From assembly GCA_036435485.1 (NCBI GenBank), contig CM071598.1, positions 124,684,148 through 124,748,147 of the forward strand: a DNA stretch of 64,000 nucleotides, in the 5' to 3' direction. A program made the translations under genes and the position numbers. Under the pieces are notes generated by a model, which worked only from the letters and a program-made list of their open reading frames with translations, was not told the DNA's origin and did not search any database. Numbering within the stretch: the stretch's first letter is position 1; each line of letters opens with the position of its first letter. Of the stretch, positions 22,642 through 33,976 are shown piece after piece. The stretch is from Saposhnikovia divaricata (lineage: Eukaryota > Streptophyta > Magnoliopsida > Apiales > Apiaceae).

Positions 22642-25600
22642 TGTAACACCCCCAGATCCGGGGTCCAGGATCTGGTCGTTACGGTCTCCAATTCTGTCCA
22701 CAATACTTGAACTTACCTCAATATATAATAATTTACATCTTTATGACCTAACACAACAATATAAAACACACCCGTTATAGTCCCAGAGATGAAATCAGAG
22801 TAACAATCAAATTTTATTAAACACATTATGAGTTCTTACAACCCAAAAGAGTTACAATATGAATACATACTCTTTGCCATCCATTTACATAAGTCATACT
22901 AGTACATATATTTGGTACTGAAAGAATGAATCTATCCTACCAATAGCTTTCTCTTCGGCTCTGGTAGTCTCATCGTCCTCGCCAGCATCGAGTGCGCCTT
23001 GTGCGAATCATCTGGTCTAGCTGTTATTGTGATATAATAATAAAGCAAGGGTGAGCAATAGCCCACCAACAGTAATATTTAACTGAACGATAATATATAA
23101 CTGTTCAAAAGTATCTTTCAAACCATATGCCATGCATTTACGGAAATGTTGCCAGAATAACATGAACGATGAAGTTACGAGGTAACTCAAAATACATATG
23201 TAGGTGGGAATATCTGCTATGTCGAAGATAAGCCAGATATTATCATTTATCATATAAAGAGGAACTTGCAAGGAAAATATTGCAATTCAAGTTATTAACA
23301 TTTTTCGAAGTCCTACAACCTGAAAGAAGTCTCTTCGATACGTGTTGCGGAAGACACCGTCAACCTGAAAGAAGTCTCTTCGATACGTGTTGCAGGGAGT
23401 TCCCAATTTGGGAGATGAACCAATACAGGAGTTATCACGCGCTAGCTAGGGATGGCAAAAAAATCCGATCCGACGGATACCCGATCCGAAACCCGAAATT
23501 TTGGATAACCCGAACCCGATTTTTTGGATTTGGATTTGGATTTGGATTTGGATTTGATTTTCAGACCCGAAAAGTTTTGGATTTGGATTTGGATATTATG
23601 AAACCCGATCCGAAACCCGAAAACCGATCCAAACCCGAAACCTGAAAAAAAACCCGAATATATATATATATATATATCTGTGTGTGTGTGTGTGTATGTA
23701 TGTATATGTATATATGTATATAATTTATACTATAATATATTTCATAAGGTAAAATTTTATAACAAATCTAAATATTAAAATATTAAAATTAATGCACAGA
23801 ATATAATTTATTTATATAATATTAATAATACTTTTTATAATGTATAAATATTATAGTGTGTGTTATATAAAACTTGATTGAAAATTTCTGGTTTTCGGAT
23901 TACGGGTTTCGGGTATTATCTAAATCCAAAAAATTTCGGGTTTCGGGTATACCCGAAATCCACCCGAAATCCATTGGATCGGGTTCGGATTTCAGTTTTC
24001 GGGTATTTTTCGGGTTCGGGTCGGGTTCGGGTTTTATCCAAAAAATCGGGTTTGGATTTGGATTTTGCCAAACCCGACCCGATCCGACCCGATTGCCATA
24101 CCTAGCGCCAGCTGTCCCACTCCCTGATGATCAGTCGGGGATGGTACAGCCCAATATAGTTTACTACCGGTAGAAGGAAGAACTGACAGGTCCACTTGTC
24201 GATTGCCTTTAATAGTAACTCCCTGGCCAATGGTTAGGCCTTGTGATGGAACGCGCGACTTGGCCTCTTACACACGACTCCTAGTTCGATTAAATCCACA
24301 GCATTGAAACGTAGGGTTTGTCCTCCCTTCCCCAAGTGAAATACTTGTTGATAAGACTCCACAAAGTAGTCGTATCTAGTTGGAAAGGAAAATTCACCAA
24401 CATTTCCTAAGCTTTTGCTTGTTAATGGATATCAACTTGTTCCAACAATCTTACCCCTCGAATGATGAGAAGGTACACACAGACTTAATGAGTCCATAGC
24501 AACCAAGTTGCAAGTGAAAAGGATAAATTATGACCGGGAAGTCAACAAGATAAATAACCTTTCTCAAGTAAGGTTCCCTTATAATATGGAAGTTTGAGCG
24601 AGCATTTGAATCCTTTTAGGATAGATTTAAATGAAAATAAAAAGAGTTGGGAACCTTTCCTTGATAAAATAGTCGTAAAAATACTTCGAAATATTTTACA
24701 TAATATTTGGAGGTGAAAGATAATCTCCAAATAATATAAATCATTTTAAAAAGAATTTAAAAGAATTAAATAAATATTCCAAGAATATTTATTAACTCAA
24801 TAATAATTACAAAATATTATTAAATCATAATATTGCTCGTAAGTAATTCTCGAATGAATATATAGAATTATTTACTAAATAAATCACTCCTTAAATGAAT
24901 ATTCAAAATAATATTCATTAATAATTAGACTCCAATAAGTATTTAAAATAATATTCCATAAATGAGTCAAACTTTAAATGAATATTTGAAAATAATATTC
25001 ATTTAATAAATAATCTTCTAAATGAATCCTTTAGTAATCAAAACTTTAAAGGAATAATCGAAATAATATTCCTTAAGTAAATAGAACTTCCAATGAATAT
25101 TTTAAAATAATATTCATCAAGTATATAAACCTTAAATGAATATTCGAAAGTAATATTCATTCAATAAATAACATTCTAATGAATATCAAAATAATATTCA
25201 ATAAATAATCAACTCTAAATGAATATTCGAAATTACATTCATTTAATATCTCTCGTCTGAGATAATACTCGAATAACATTCCTCGAAAGATTTCCAAGTA
25301 ATTGATACTTTATGGAAATATAAATAATGTTTAATAATAACATTCCTCAGATAAATAATAATCTGTCGATGGAATCCCTCCGGGTTTCCACGACTATCTA
25401 TATCTCAAAATACCGACTCCCGGTCTATATTTAGAATGAATATCATATGCCCTTCGCTAAGGGTCTTACCAAAACAATCCGGCTTATCACTGATAATTCG
25501 TATCTAGTCTATAAGCCAATATCAATTTAGGGAACAAGTATATCATAATATAATTTGACAATAGGCATGCATGCTATGGCATATGTATCAGAAACAACAG

Positions 25601-27903
25601 ATATACATATTATCACAACAACAGTTCCAAGGTATTGGAAACTTGCCTGGTAATCGGGTGTGGGTAGAGATAGCGTGTCCGGGGTCTGCTCGATGATCTA
25701 TAAACAATCAGAACATTCGAGATTAACCACTTAACACCTTTTAAAAGTCTAAGTATAAACTTCACTTAAGTCAAAACACGTTTTCAAGTTATCTCGTTAT
25801 GCACCCTTTTGTGTAACTCTTTTTGTCACCGATACGGTCCGACATTTGTTCGTTAATAAGACATGTCATCAAACTTACACTTGGTATATACTTAAATCGT
25901 ATAAGTTCTAAGGTTGGTCGTTTATGAACCAAGATTATACCTCGAGTTTTATCGCCCGTTTTCTAAGTGAATTTCCAAAGTTATAACCAAGTGTACTTTT
26001 AGGGGTTCGTTCGCGCTTAACTTTGATTCAATCATTTTTATAAAATCGGAAAACGATCCGTTTGACATGAGGTTTTCTCCCACACCTTCCTTATGCTATC
26101 TATTATTTAATTACCATGATTTGCCACTGCATAACTCATTTTAAGAAGGTTCAATTTCCGTTACGAACTGGCTTTTACGGTTTCGAACCGCTTTTAGTAA
26201 TTTGACCATAATTCCTAAACCGTAAATTAGAATGTTTCGATTTTCATGCCAAAACGATCTATGGCTCGAGAAATATAAGGATATGTTAAGTAATAACTCA
26301 GGTCAGAAATTTATCCTAACTGTTATGCATGAATTGTTAAGGTCTAACGAAAATCGGGCATTACGACGGCTTTAAATCGAACGTTTCTAATTTCATTTCA
26401 TCAACACCAAGCCACACCGGGCATACCATACATCTTACATACATTATACTCATCTTATAAGTCCAAGAACAGTTCACTTTAGAACCATAATCATCATGTC
26501 TCATAATCAACAAAATCAATTACATAATCATGCTTACATGCTTATCATAACATCTAACTTATAACTAATCTAAAAATCACCAAGAACACCATAAAACTTA
26601 AAATAAAACCTAGGGTTTGAGATGTCCATACCTTCCTTGAAGTGTTCTAAGACCTTACTATGCCTTTATTATCTCTTGCATATCCTTAACCAAGCTTAGA
26701 TCATTCAAACAAATCAAGAAATCAAAGAATAGATCTTGAAAACACTATTCATCATCACTTTGATGATTTTTGAAAACTATGCTAGAGATGGAATTTGAAG
26801 CTCAAATTTCTAGGAGATCATGTTGATATAGTAAGGAACTTACATGATTTATTTCATGGTCATTGAAGGTCAAGAGGTTGGACTTTGATTTTGCTAAAAA
26901 GGAGCAGATTTTTTTTGCTCTTCATGGAGTTCTTTGCTTTGCTTCCTTTGTTTTGCTTTGTGTTTTGGTGTTTAATGCAATAATACAAGTAATATCTATC
27001 TATCTTGGATGCATCTCTTGCCTTTTGTGTTGTTAACAATCTATTGGTGCCACTTGTTGATCCATTACTTGTCCAAGTGTTGGCATTATATCAAGCAACT
27101 CCATTTTTGGTTAATTGTAATTACACCACTCCTTTGTTAGTTGACTATATGTAAGTCACTTGTATCATTATTTTTCCACCAATTGTACATGTCATCTCTT
27201 GGCCGTTTATTTGTTTCATTGTCTGGTTATTGCTCGTTTCAATTGATCGTTCGTAGGAATATCTCACGGATTTCTAATTAGGGTTCACCGGGAATCTTCT
27301 TAATATTAATACCATCATTCTCCATATTTCTTACTAACTTTCGAATTTATATTCCTTAAATCCCTTCGTTAAATTCTTAAGTCTTTCAGTGTCTAGGGAA
27401 CTCTCGGAGAAAATAAAAGTGCGGTTTTTCAGAATTCGACAGCTTTTACATACACTTATTTTCCTCCTAGATCACTAATACGAACTCGGAAATCCGTTCT
27501 GAATACTTCTATATAGTGTCGTCTCATAATATTCTTACTTCCACCAAAAACACTATTCATTCTTTATTCTTCCTTTATTGCCTATATTTATGACAATATC
27601 CTTGTTCTTTCTCGGGCGGTCCTTAACCCTTTCACGGAACTACTGGACTAATCGTTATCGATCCGGATGACATGAGAATATTCTCCTGCTTGGAATTGCC
27701 ATATCTTATTCCCCTAGGGGATAGATTATTCTTACCTAAGCTGTCAACCATTAGCATTCCTCATGGCATAAAAACATTTGAATCCAAATCTATTCCTTTC
27801 ATTCATTATCTCAATCGTTACATCGTAGTCGTAATCACTATTCACCATTACCTCAGTACATAATAAAAAGTTTTAATTATATCCAAAATTTGGGGTTCTT
27901 ATT
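22642..27903 (-). repeat. LTR (5' LTR relative to the element), carrying a hAT insertion
   Basis: 5262 bp. After subtracting the 658-bp hAT element and its 8-bp duplication it is 4596 bp, matching the other LTR. The terminal CA is TT here (27902-27903). Confidence 0.9.
23447..24104. mobile_element. Non-autonomous hAT element
   Basis: The ends are TAGGGATGGCAA and TTGCCATACCTA. They are flanked by GCGCTAGC (23439-23446) and GCGCCAGC (24105-24112), an 8-bp duplication with one change; the other LTR has the single empty site GCGCCAGC. The interior is built of inverted ACCCGATCCGAAACCCG-type motifs around an AT- and TG-rich core (microsatellite near 23658-23720). It has no ORF for a transposase. 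Confidence 0.85.
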
Positions 27904-28139
27904 GAATGAATAAGGGATGACTCCGGACCTTGCTTGGGAAAATGTCCAATACCTAAGACGCGATCGCGAAATAGAATCGTCAGTTCTGGATGCATTTGTT
28001 GAGCTGCTGAAGCTTAGGGAGAGCAGATATTTTAATAGTAAAGTGCTAGTCCATCCATGCAAGAGGTTCTTCCTTGGAATGAGTTATTTCATGACCATTG
28101 CAAGTGTTAGTTCTGGATGAGTTATTTATTTCTTTATTT

Positions 28140-29615
28140 CAAGCATTTTATTTCTTGCATTTTAGTTCTTAATTTGTTAATTATTGCATTTCATAACTTA
28201 TTGTCTCATTATAGAATTATAAAATGCAAGAAATAGAGAAATAAAGGTCTAAAATGCAAAATTATAGAAATAATGGTCTAAAATGCAAGAATTATAGAAA
28301 TAAGGGTCTAAAATGCAATAAATACAGAAATAATGGTTAAAATACAAAATTATAGAAATAAGGGTCTAAAATGCAAGAATTATAGAAATAAGGGTCTAAA
28401 ATGCAAGAAATACAGAAATAAGGATCTAAGATGCAAAATTTTAGAAATAAGGATCTAAGATGCAAGAATTATAGAAATAAGGGTCTAAATTGCAAGAAAT
28501 AGAGAAATAAAGGTCTAAAATGCAAAATTATAGAAATAAGGATCTAAAATGCTTGAAATAAAGGTCTAAAATGCAAGAAATAGAGAAATAAAGGTCTAAA
28601 ATGCAAGAAATATAGAAATAAAGGTCTAAAATGCAAGAAAGAGAGAAATAAAGGTCTAAAATGCAAAATTATAGAAATAAGGATCTAAGATGCAAAATTT
28701 TAGAAATAAGGATCTAAGATGCAAGAATTATAGAAATAAGGGTCAAAAATGCAAGAAATAGAGAAATAAAGATCTAAAATGCAAGAAATAGAGAAATAAA
28801 GGTCTAAAATGCAAGGAATATAGAAATAAAGGTCTTAAATGCAAGAAATAGAAAAATAAAGGTCTAAAATGCAAAATTATAGAAATAGGGATCTAAGATG
28901 CAAAATTTTAGAAATAAGGATCTAAGATGCAAGAATTATAGAAATAAGGGTCTAAAATGCAAGAAATAGAGAAATAAAGGTCTAAAATGCAAGAAATAGA
29001 GAAATAAAGGTCTAAAATGCAAGGAATATAGAAATAAAGGTCTAAAATGCAAGAAATAGAGAAATAAAGGTCTAAAATGCAAAATTATAGAAATAGGGAT
29101 CTAAAATGCAAGAAATAAAGAAATAAAGGTGTAATATGCAAAATGCAAAATTATAGAAATAAGGATCTAAAATGCAAGATTTTAGAAATAAGGATCTAAT
29201 ATGCAAGAATTATAGAAATAAGGGTCTAAATTGCAAGAAATAGAGAAATAAAGGTCTAAAATGCAAAATTATAGAAATAAGGATCTAAAATGTTTGAAAT
29301 AAAAAAATAAAGGTCTAAAATGCAAGAAATAGAGAAATAAAGGTCTAAAATGCAAAATTATAGAAATAAGGATCTAAAATGCTTGAAATAAAGAAATAAA
29401 GGTCTAAAATGCAAGAAATAGAGAAATAAATGTCTAAAATGCAAGGAATATAGAAATAAAGGTCTAAAATGCAAGAAATAGAGAAATAAATGTCTAAAAT
29501 GCAAAACTATAGAAATAGGGATCTAAAATGCAAGAAATAAAGGTCTAAAATGCAAAATTATAGAAATAAGGATCTAAAATGCAAGTAATATAGAATAATA
29601 GAAATTGCAAGAATT
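28140..29615. repeat. 1.5-kb intronic TCTAAAATGCAAG array
   Basis: About 50 units of roughly 29 bp (AGAAATAGAGAAATAAAGG, then TCTAAAATGCA) fill the intron between the DUF-like part and the Ulp1 domain. It is the longest of at least six arrays of this family in the gene. Confidence 0.9.
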
Positions 29616-30278
29616 CTTGCATTTCATAACTTATTTTCTCTTTTTTGCAGATGCATCCAAATTGTAAAACTCCGGAGAGGATGAAAGACCAGGAACAGTT
29701 CTATCTTACCTACCAAGACCAGTACTTTGGGCCACCAATACAATTCTGTGATGTTGCTTTGTTCCCCGTATGCACAGGTAGTCATTGGTGTTTGTTTGTT
29801 GTGGACCTTGAACGAATGAAATTGCTTTTAATTGATCCTCTCCGGGAACATGTCCCTCGACATTGTGACTTACGAAAGGCATACGCCAAGGAGATTTTTG
29901 TCATGGTAATCTATGCTCTTCATAGTTATCTATTTCTTTCCTACTTATTTCTTTCCTCTTTTTTGAATATGTTTTTAATTTTTTGTGGTAAATTTGTAGG
30001 AAAAATTATTGCCGTGCATGCTTCATTTCTTGGAACCTTTGAGATTTGCTGAAGACGGTTTCATGGATGTGAAGTTCATTATGGATCGACCGAAGCAACA
30101 AGGCGGCTCTGATTGTGGTGTGTACGTTTACAAGTATATGGATGCTATACTTGGCGGCATATCATTGAAAGATGCAAGATGGCACCCTGTACATGATGTT
30201 ATGACTTTCCGGTATCGCATAGCTTGGGTGCTTTTTAAAGGGGAAGCGCGGAGAATGACTAATGACGGGTTACAATAG

Positions 30279-30552
30279 AGGAATCTGGGACTTTAGTTAA
30301 TTTTGATCTTGTTTATTTGATTGTATTATTATTTTGTTAATTTTGCTTTGAAAGTAGTTAGTTGTATTGTTGTATTTATATTGGTTGGGATTGTGTTGAT
30401 ATGGTATTGTTGTGTTTATGTGGTTGAAACAGGTTTTAAATATGTATGGAAAGCAGTAAAAACAGACTCCTTATTGCAGTTTATTTTGCTGTCTGTTTTT
30501 ACTGGGTAGAAGAAAAAATAAGCAGAACCTTAAAAAAAAAAAAACAAAGCCT
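30279..30552. other. 3' flank of the Ulp1 gene
   Basis: T-rich sequence without coding potential after the TAG at 30276-30278. It contains a 17-nt hairpin pair, AAAACAGACTCCTTATT / ACTGTCTGTTTTTACT-like, around 30457-30500, followed by poly-A. Confidence 0.4.
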
Positions 30553-30632
30553 AGCCGCAAGGAGACATTGCGGCAGTATTTTTAAATCTTTTTTTTTTTG
30601 GATTCTACTGCCGCGAGGAGTCATTGCGGCTA
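30553..30632. repeat. CTGCCGC/GCGGCAG palindromes downstream of the Ulp1 gene
   Basis: GCCGCAAGG...CATTGCGGCAG, a T-rich spacer, then CTGCCGCGAGG...CATTGCGGC. A near-identical block is at 31698-31779 in the same orientation. Confidence 0.8.
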
Positions 30633-31001
30633 CTTGCTGTTTTTAGATTTATCAATAGAATATAATTTTTTTTCACTTTTTTTTGTCATATTTTTTATCA
30701 TATCATATAATTCATTTTTAAGGAAATTATGGATTCAATATTTTTATAAATAGTAATCGTTTTTTTCGAATTTTAGTTTAAAAATCTAGGAAATATAATT
30801 TCTTCCATTTTTCTCGAATTTTAAATTAATTAGCTAATTCAAAAAAATTATTAGCGCATTTTTTTCGGATTTTAAAGCAATATTTATAAATAAATATCTC
30901 CAAAATATTATTACTTAAAAACATATTAAAATATGAGTGGAATTCGTTTCACATTCATATATGAATGGTTAATAGAATTAACAGATGTGGCATTCCTGGC
31001 C

Positions 31002-31090
31002 GAGTGTGTTGGTGCGAATCGAAACTCCGAGGTTAAGCGTGCTTTGGGTTAGAGCAATCTATGATGGGTGATCCCCTGGGAAGTTCCCCT
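31002..31090 (+). pseudogene. 5S rRNA-like sequence, forward copy
   Basis: It retains GGTTAAGCGTGCTTTGGG and GATGGGTGATCCCCTGGGAA, the 3' two-thirds of a plant 5S gene. The 5' third is unrelated. A poly-T tract follows, resembling a Pol III stop. Confidence 0.7.
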
Positions 31091-31261
31091 TTTTCAAAAT
31101 TTTTTTTTAAGTTTGCTACTAATTTTTTTGAATCACTAAATTATTTTTCGTGGGACATTTGTATTAAAATATAATTTAAGCATTCATATATGAATTTTAA
31201 ATTGAATATTTGGGAAAAGAGATAATTTTTTTGAGCAAACTTAAAAAAATTTTGTGAAAAA

Positions 31262-31349
31262 GGGAACTTCCCAGGGGGTCACCCATCATAGATTGCTCTA
31301 CCCCAAGCACGCTTAATCTCGGAGCTTCGATTGGCACCAACACACTCGG
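31262..31349 (-). pseudogene. 5S rRNA-like sequence, inverted copy
   Basis: The reverse complement retains GGGTGACCCCCTGGGAAGTT and AAGCGTGCTTGGGG. It pairs with the forward copy to form the stem of the palindrome. Confidence 0.7.
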
Positions 31350-31677
31350 CCAGGAATGCCATATCTGTTAATCTTATTAACCATTCATATATGAATGCGA
31401 AACGAATTCCACTCATATTTCAATATTTTTTTAAGTAATAATATTTTAAAATATTTATTTATAAATATTGCTTTAAAATTTAAAAAAAAAACATAAAATT
31501 ATATTTTAAATTAATTGTTTTTTGGAATTTTAGTTTAAAATTCTGGAAAAAATAATTTCAACCATTTTTCTCAAATTTTAAATTAAATATTAGGACTAAA
31601 ATATAATTTTACGATTTTTTTCGAATTTTAAAGGCAATTTTATTAGTAGAGGTTGGCAACTCAAACTAACGCCTGGA

Positions 31678-31685
31678 TGACGTCA
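31678..31685. promoter_or_regulatory. TGACGTCA bZIP/ATF-type site
   Basis: A perfect palindrome, 310 bp upstream of the small ORF start. The same octamer occurs in the MITE at 4569-4576. TGACGTCA is a known plant bZIP (TGA/HY5-like) target; a role here is inferred. Confidence 0.4.
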
Positions 31686-31697
31686 TGCTGAGGTTGC

Positions 31698-31779
31698 CTG
31701 CCGCATGGAGACATTGCGGCAGTATTTTTAAATCTTTTTTTTTTCGGATTCTACTGCCGCGAGGAGTCATTGCGGCAGT
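31698..31779. repeat. CTGCCGC/GCGGCAG palindromes upstream of the small ORF
   Basis: CTGCCGCATGG...CATTGCGGCAG, a T-rich spacer, then CTGCCGCGAGG...CATTGCGGCAG. It is the best-preserved pair of the family and sits about 220 bp before the small ORF. Confidence 0.85.
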
Positions 31780-31915
31780 ATAAGCTCCAGCAATATTACA
31801 CAGTCTTCCATGTGTTCAACTTTCATTCCTAAAAATTCAAATGTAATTTTCAAGTTACACTAAATTTAATTTTGAATTTGAATGTTGAAAAAGTTTTACT
31901 TTCAAAATTTTTATC

Positions 31916-31923
31916 TATAAATA
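31916..31923 (+). promoter_or_regulatory. TATA box of the coiled-coil ORF
   Basis: TATAAATA lies 80 bp before the ATG. This allows a transcription start near 31948 and a leader of about 45-50 nt, a normal plant spacing. Confidence 0.6.
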
Positions 31924-31995
31924 CTCACCCTCAACTTAAGTTTATTTTCATATCCTAATCTTATCAATTTTCTCTCTAGCAACAAAGAGTAAGTC

Positions 31996-32190
31996 ATGGA
32001 TGCTAAAAATGAGAAGGAGACTATTTTAAAAACAAAGTTGAAAGAAGCCAAGATAGAGATCAAGGTTCTTGAAGATCAAGTTGTTGATTTGGAGGTGAAA
32101 GTGGAAGATCTCCAAGAAGCCTTGAAAGAGGCTAACATGGAGATTGCATATTTGAAGAGATTGTACGGGCATGGAGATGAATATCCGTAG
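31996..32190 (+). CDS. 64-aa coiled-coil protein inside the composite element
   Basis: An intact ORF starting MDAKNEKETILK and ending LKRLYGHGDEYP. Hydrophobic residues follow an unbroken 4-3 spacing from residue 11 to 57 (L11, L15, A18, I22, L25, V29, L32, V36, L39, L43, A46, I50, L53, Y57) with charged residues between, so nearly the whole protein should form a dimeric or trimeric coiled coil. No basic region or other domain is seen. A TATA box lies 80 bp upstream and an AATAAA about 45 bp downstream (32236-32241). It is flanked by element-specific palindromes and stands between the Ulp1 gene and the transposase. I do not recognise a family. It could be an accessory transposition protein or a microprotein inhibitor; both ideas are inference. 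Confidence 0.65.
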   Translation: MDAKNEKETILKTKLKEAKIEIKVLEDQVVDLEVKVEDLQEALKEANMEIAYLKRLYGHGDEYP

Positions 32191-32235
32191 AAGGAAGAAA
32201 AAGGAGGGTACCGAATCTTCGAAGAAATTATTGGA

Positions 32236-32241
32236 AATAAA
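32236..32241 (+). terminator. Polyadenylation signal AATAAA
   Basis: It lies 46 bp after the stop codon of the coiled-coil ORF and is followed by a T- and GT-rich stretch, as expected for a plant 3' end. Confidence 0.45.
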
Positions 32242-32619
32242 AAATGTATTTTGATGTTTTCCCCCCTCCCAAATTATTATTAATGAATTAAAATCTTGCT
32301 TTGATGTTTATTCTAAACATTTTGTTTTATTGGCTTAAAATTTATCTCCAATTCAATTAACAAAAATATATTATTTTAACATTTATTCGATTTAAAAAAT
32401 TTTTTTGGTAAATTCGAATTAAAAAGAATTTTTGGTAAAAAAAATTAGTTTTTCATTTTTCTCGAATTTTATATTTAACATTTGAAATAAATTGTAATTT
32501 TATCGTTTTTCCAATTTTTAATTGAAATATTATAAAATAAATAAAAAAACTGGGTTAAAAACGGGGGAAAACAGGGGAAAACAGGGGAGGAGAGAGAAAG
32601 GCTACTGCACTCTCCCCTT

Positions 32620-33935
32620 CAGGCGCGCGGTTGTACTTTTTTTTTTTTTAAGGTGGGGTGCTATTTTGGTGGATTTGGGTTGCAAGGCCCCGCAGGGGCA
32701 TATTCAACTGAATGCAACCACATTCAACCAAATGCAACCACATTCAACTTTTTTTTTTTTAAGGTGGGGTGCTATTTTGGTGGATTTGGGTTGCAAGGCC
32801 CCGCAGGGGCATATTCAACTGAATGCAACCACATTCAACCAAATGCAACCACATTCAACTTTTTTTTTAAGGTGGGGTGCTATTTTGGTGGATTTGGGTT
32901 GCAAAGCCCCGCAGGGGCATATTCAAGCAAATGCAACCACATTCAACCAAATGCAACCACATTCAACTTTCTTTTTTTTAAGGTGAGGGTGATTTTGGTG
33001 GATTTGGGTTGCAAGGCCCCGCCAGGGGCAATATACAACCAAATGCAACCATATTCAACTTTTTTTTTAAGGTGGGGTGATTTTGGTGGATTTGGGTTGC
33101 AAGGTCCTGCCAGGGGCAATATACAACCAAATGCAACCACATTCAACTTTCTTTTTTTTTTAAGTTGGGGTGATTTTGGTGGATTTGGGTTGCAAGGCCC
33201 CGCCAGGGGCAATATTCAACTGAATGCAACTGAAATCAGAAATTTAGTTGCATATGGTTGCATTCAGTTTCTGATTTCATGTTCCATTTTTCAGTTGTCA
33301 TTTTCGACCTCATTTTTGGACACATTACTGTACAATTAAAATATTTCAAACAGGTCATTGTACATTTAAAAAATTTCACGACCGTTAAAGTTTGATGGAA
33401 AACGTTAAACTGAAAATTAACTTTCAATTAGGTCACTGAACGTTAAAAAAAAAATTTAAAATTACAGAAAAATTATATGAATTTAAGAAAAAAATTCAGA
33501 AAAATTTCTATTACATGAATTTAAGTAAAAATTAAGTAAACAATTCAGAAAGATGATAATATCGTTGAAGAAGAAGAAATGGAAACCGCTGGGGAAGGTG
33601 AAGATGATAACGTCGATGAAGAAGAAGAACTAGGGAGCTCTTGGAAGAATACATGGCAGGAGGAAGAAGAAGGAAGAAGGAAGAAAGAAAAAATATGGAC
33701 ATTTAAGAAAAAATGATTGACATTAAAAAGGGATTCAATTTAGCCGTTGAGGGTTCCTCCAATGGGTTGGGTCGGGTATAATGTTCAAATGAGCTGGGTT
33801 CCTCGGTTTTACCCGTGAATTTGTCTACTTCCTTAAGGGTTCTTAGCTTTAGGACTACTGGTTTACACAGAATATTACTTCAAGAGGTTTTCCACCTTCC
33901 CAACACAGAGGTACTAGCCTTGGGAGGCAGTAGTC

Positions 33936-33976
<41 letters not shown>

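Larger units (their letters stand above)
12430..27903 (-). mobile_element. Gypsy-like LTR retrotransposon with 4.6-kb LTRs, decayed interior
   Basis: Direct repeats at 12430-17022 and 22642-27903 are flanked by a GAATG duplication (12425-12429 and 27904-27908). On the minus strand the LTRs start TGTAAGAACCCC and end GGGTGTTACA. TGGTATCAGAGC, the initiator-Met tRNA primer binding site, lies just inside the 22642 LTR, and AAGGAGGGGAGA, a purine tract, just inside the 17022 LTR; this sets the orientation. The right LTR ends TT instead of CA. The 5.6-kb interior has no long ORF. Only a short RNase H-like stretch survives (21248-21457 minus: NDASHKGLGCVLVQHDK). It interrupts the PMD gene in frame. 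Confidence 0.85.
5452..30278 (+). pseudogene. PMD-DUF8039-Ulp1 protease gene, transposon-borne, interrupted and with three stops
   Basis: Exons with consistent phases: 5452-5476, 6117-6572, 7143-7308, 7472-8240, 8415-8657, 8736-8810, 8902-8970, 9169-9246, 9353-9418, 9505-9768, 10238-10345, 10432-10494, 10981-11088, 11175-11237, 11715-11822, 11909-~12000, 12081-12188, 12285-12429 joined to 27909-28105, 29651-29905, 30000-30278. The N-terminus is a plant mobile domain (MAIN/MAIL-like: WGFRAF, FHFPFGEITITLEDV, LGLPVRG). A Pro/Ser/Thr-rich linker follows, then a DUF8039-like domain (9505-9768: CELAMDSIDNKVAYG, GCLRVSVDGG). The last two exons are a C48 Ulp1 protease with His in GSHWCLF, Asp in LLIDPL, and Cys in QGGSDCG. 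In-frame stops: TGA 8526-8528, TAG 11936-11938, TAA 27911-27913. A 15.5-kb LTR element splits exon 18. PMD and Ulp1 domains are both known passengers of plant transposons. The PMD part alone (to 8528) could still be made. Confidence 0.8.
30855..31490. repeat. Large palindrome with 5S-rRNA-derived arms
   Basis: Two inverted arms of about 240 bp flank a ~150-bp AT-rich spacer. Each arm holds a 5S-rRNA-like core: plus strand 31002-31090, minus strand 31262-31349. Recognisable blocks are AACTCCGAGGTTAAGCGTGC, GATGGGTGATCCCCTGGGAA and AGAGCAATCTA, which correspond to the 5S internal promoter (A box to C box). The start of the 5S gene is replaced, so it is not a functional rRNA gene. Cassandra TRIM elements carry 5S sequence in direct LTRs; here the copies are inverted. 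Confidence 0.8.

Noticed and set aside
28140..29615. CRISPR-like array
   Set aside because: Units are contiguous and degenerate with no unique spacers, lie in a plant intron, and match arrays in neighbouring introns.
31002..31349. Functional 5S rRNA genes
   Set aside because: The first third of the 5S gene is missing and several core positions are changed; the copies are parts of a transposon-like palindrome.
32522..33339. ORFs of 154 and 228 aa on the plus strand
   Set aside because: They are translations of the six-copy 110-bp repeat; repeat length and frame explain them, and the reverse strand gives a similar artefact.
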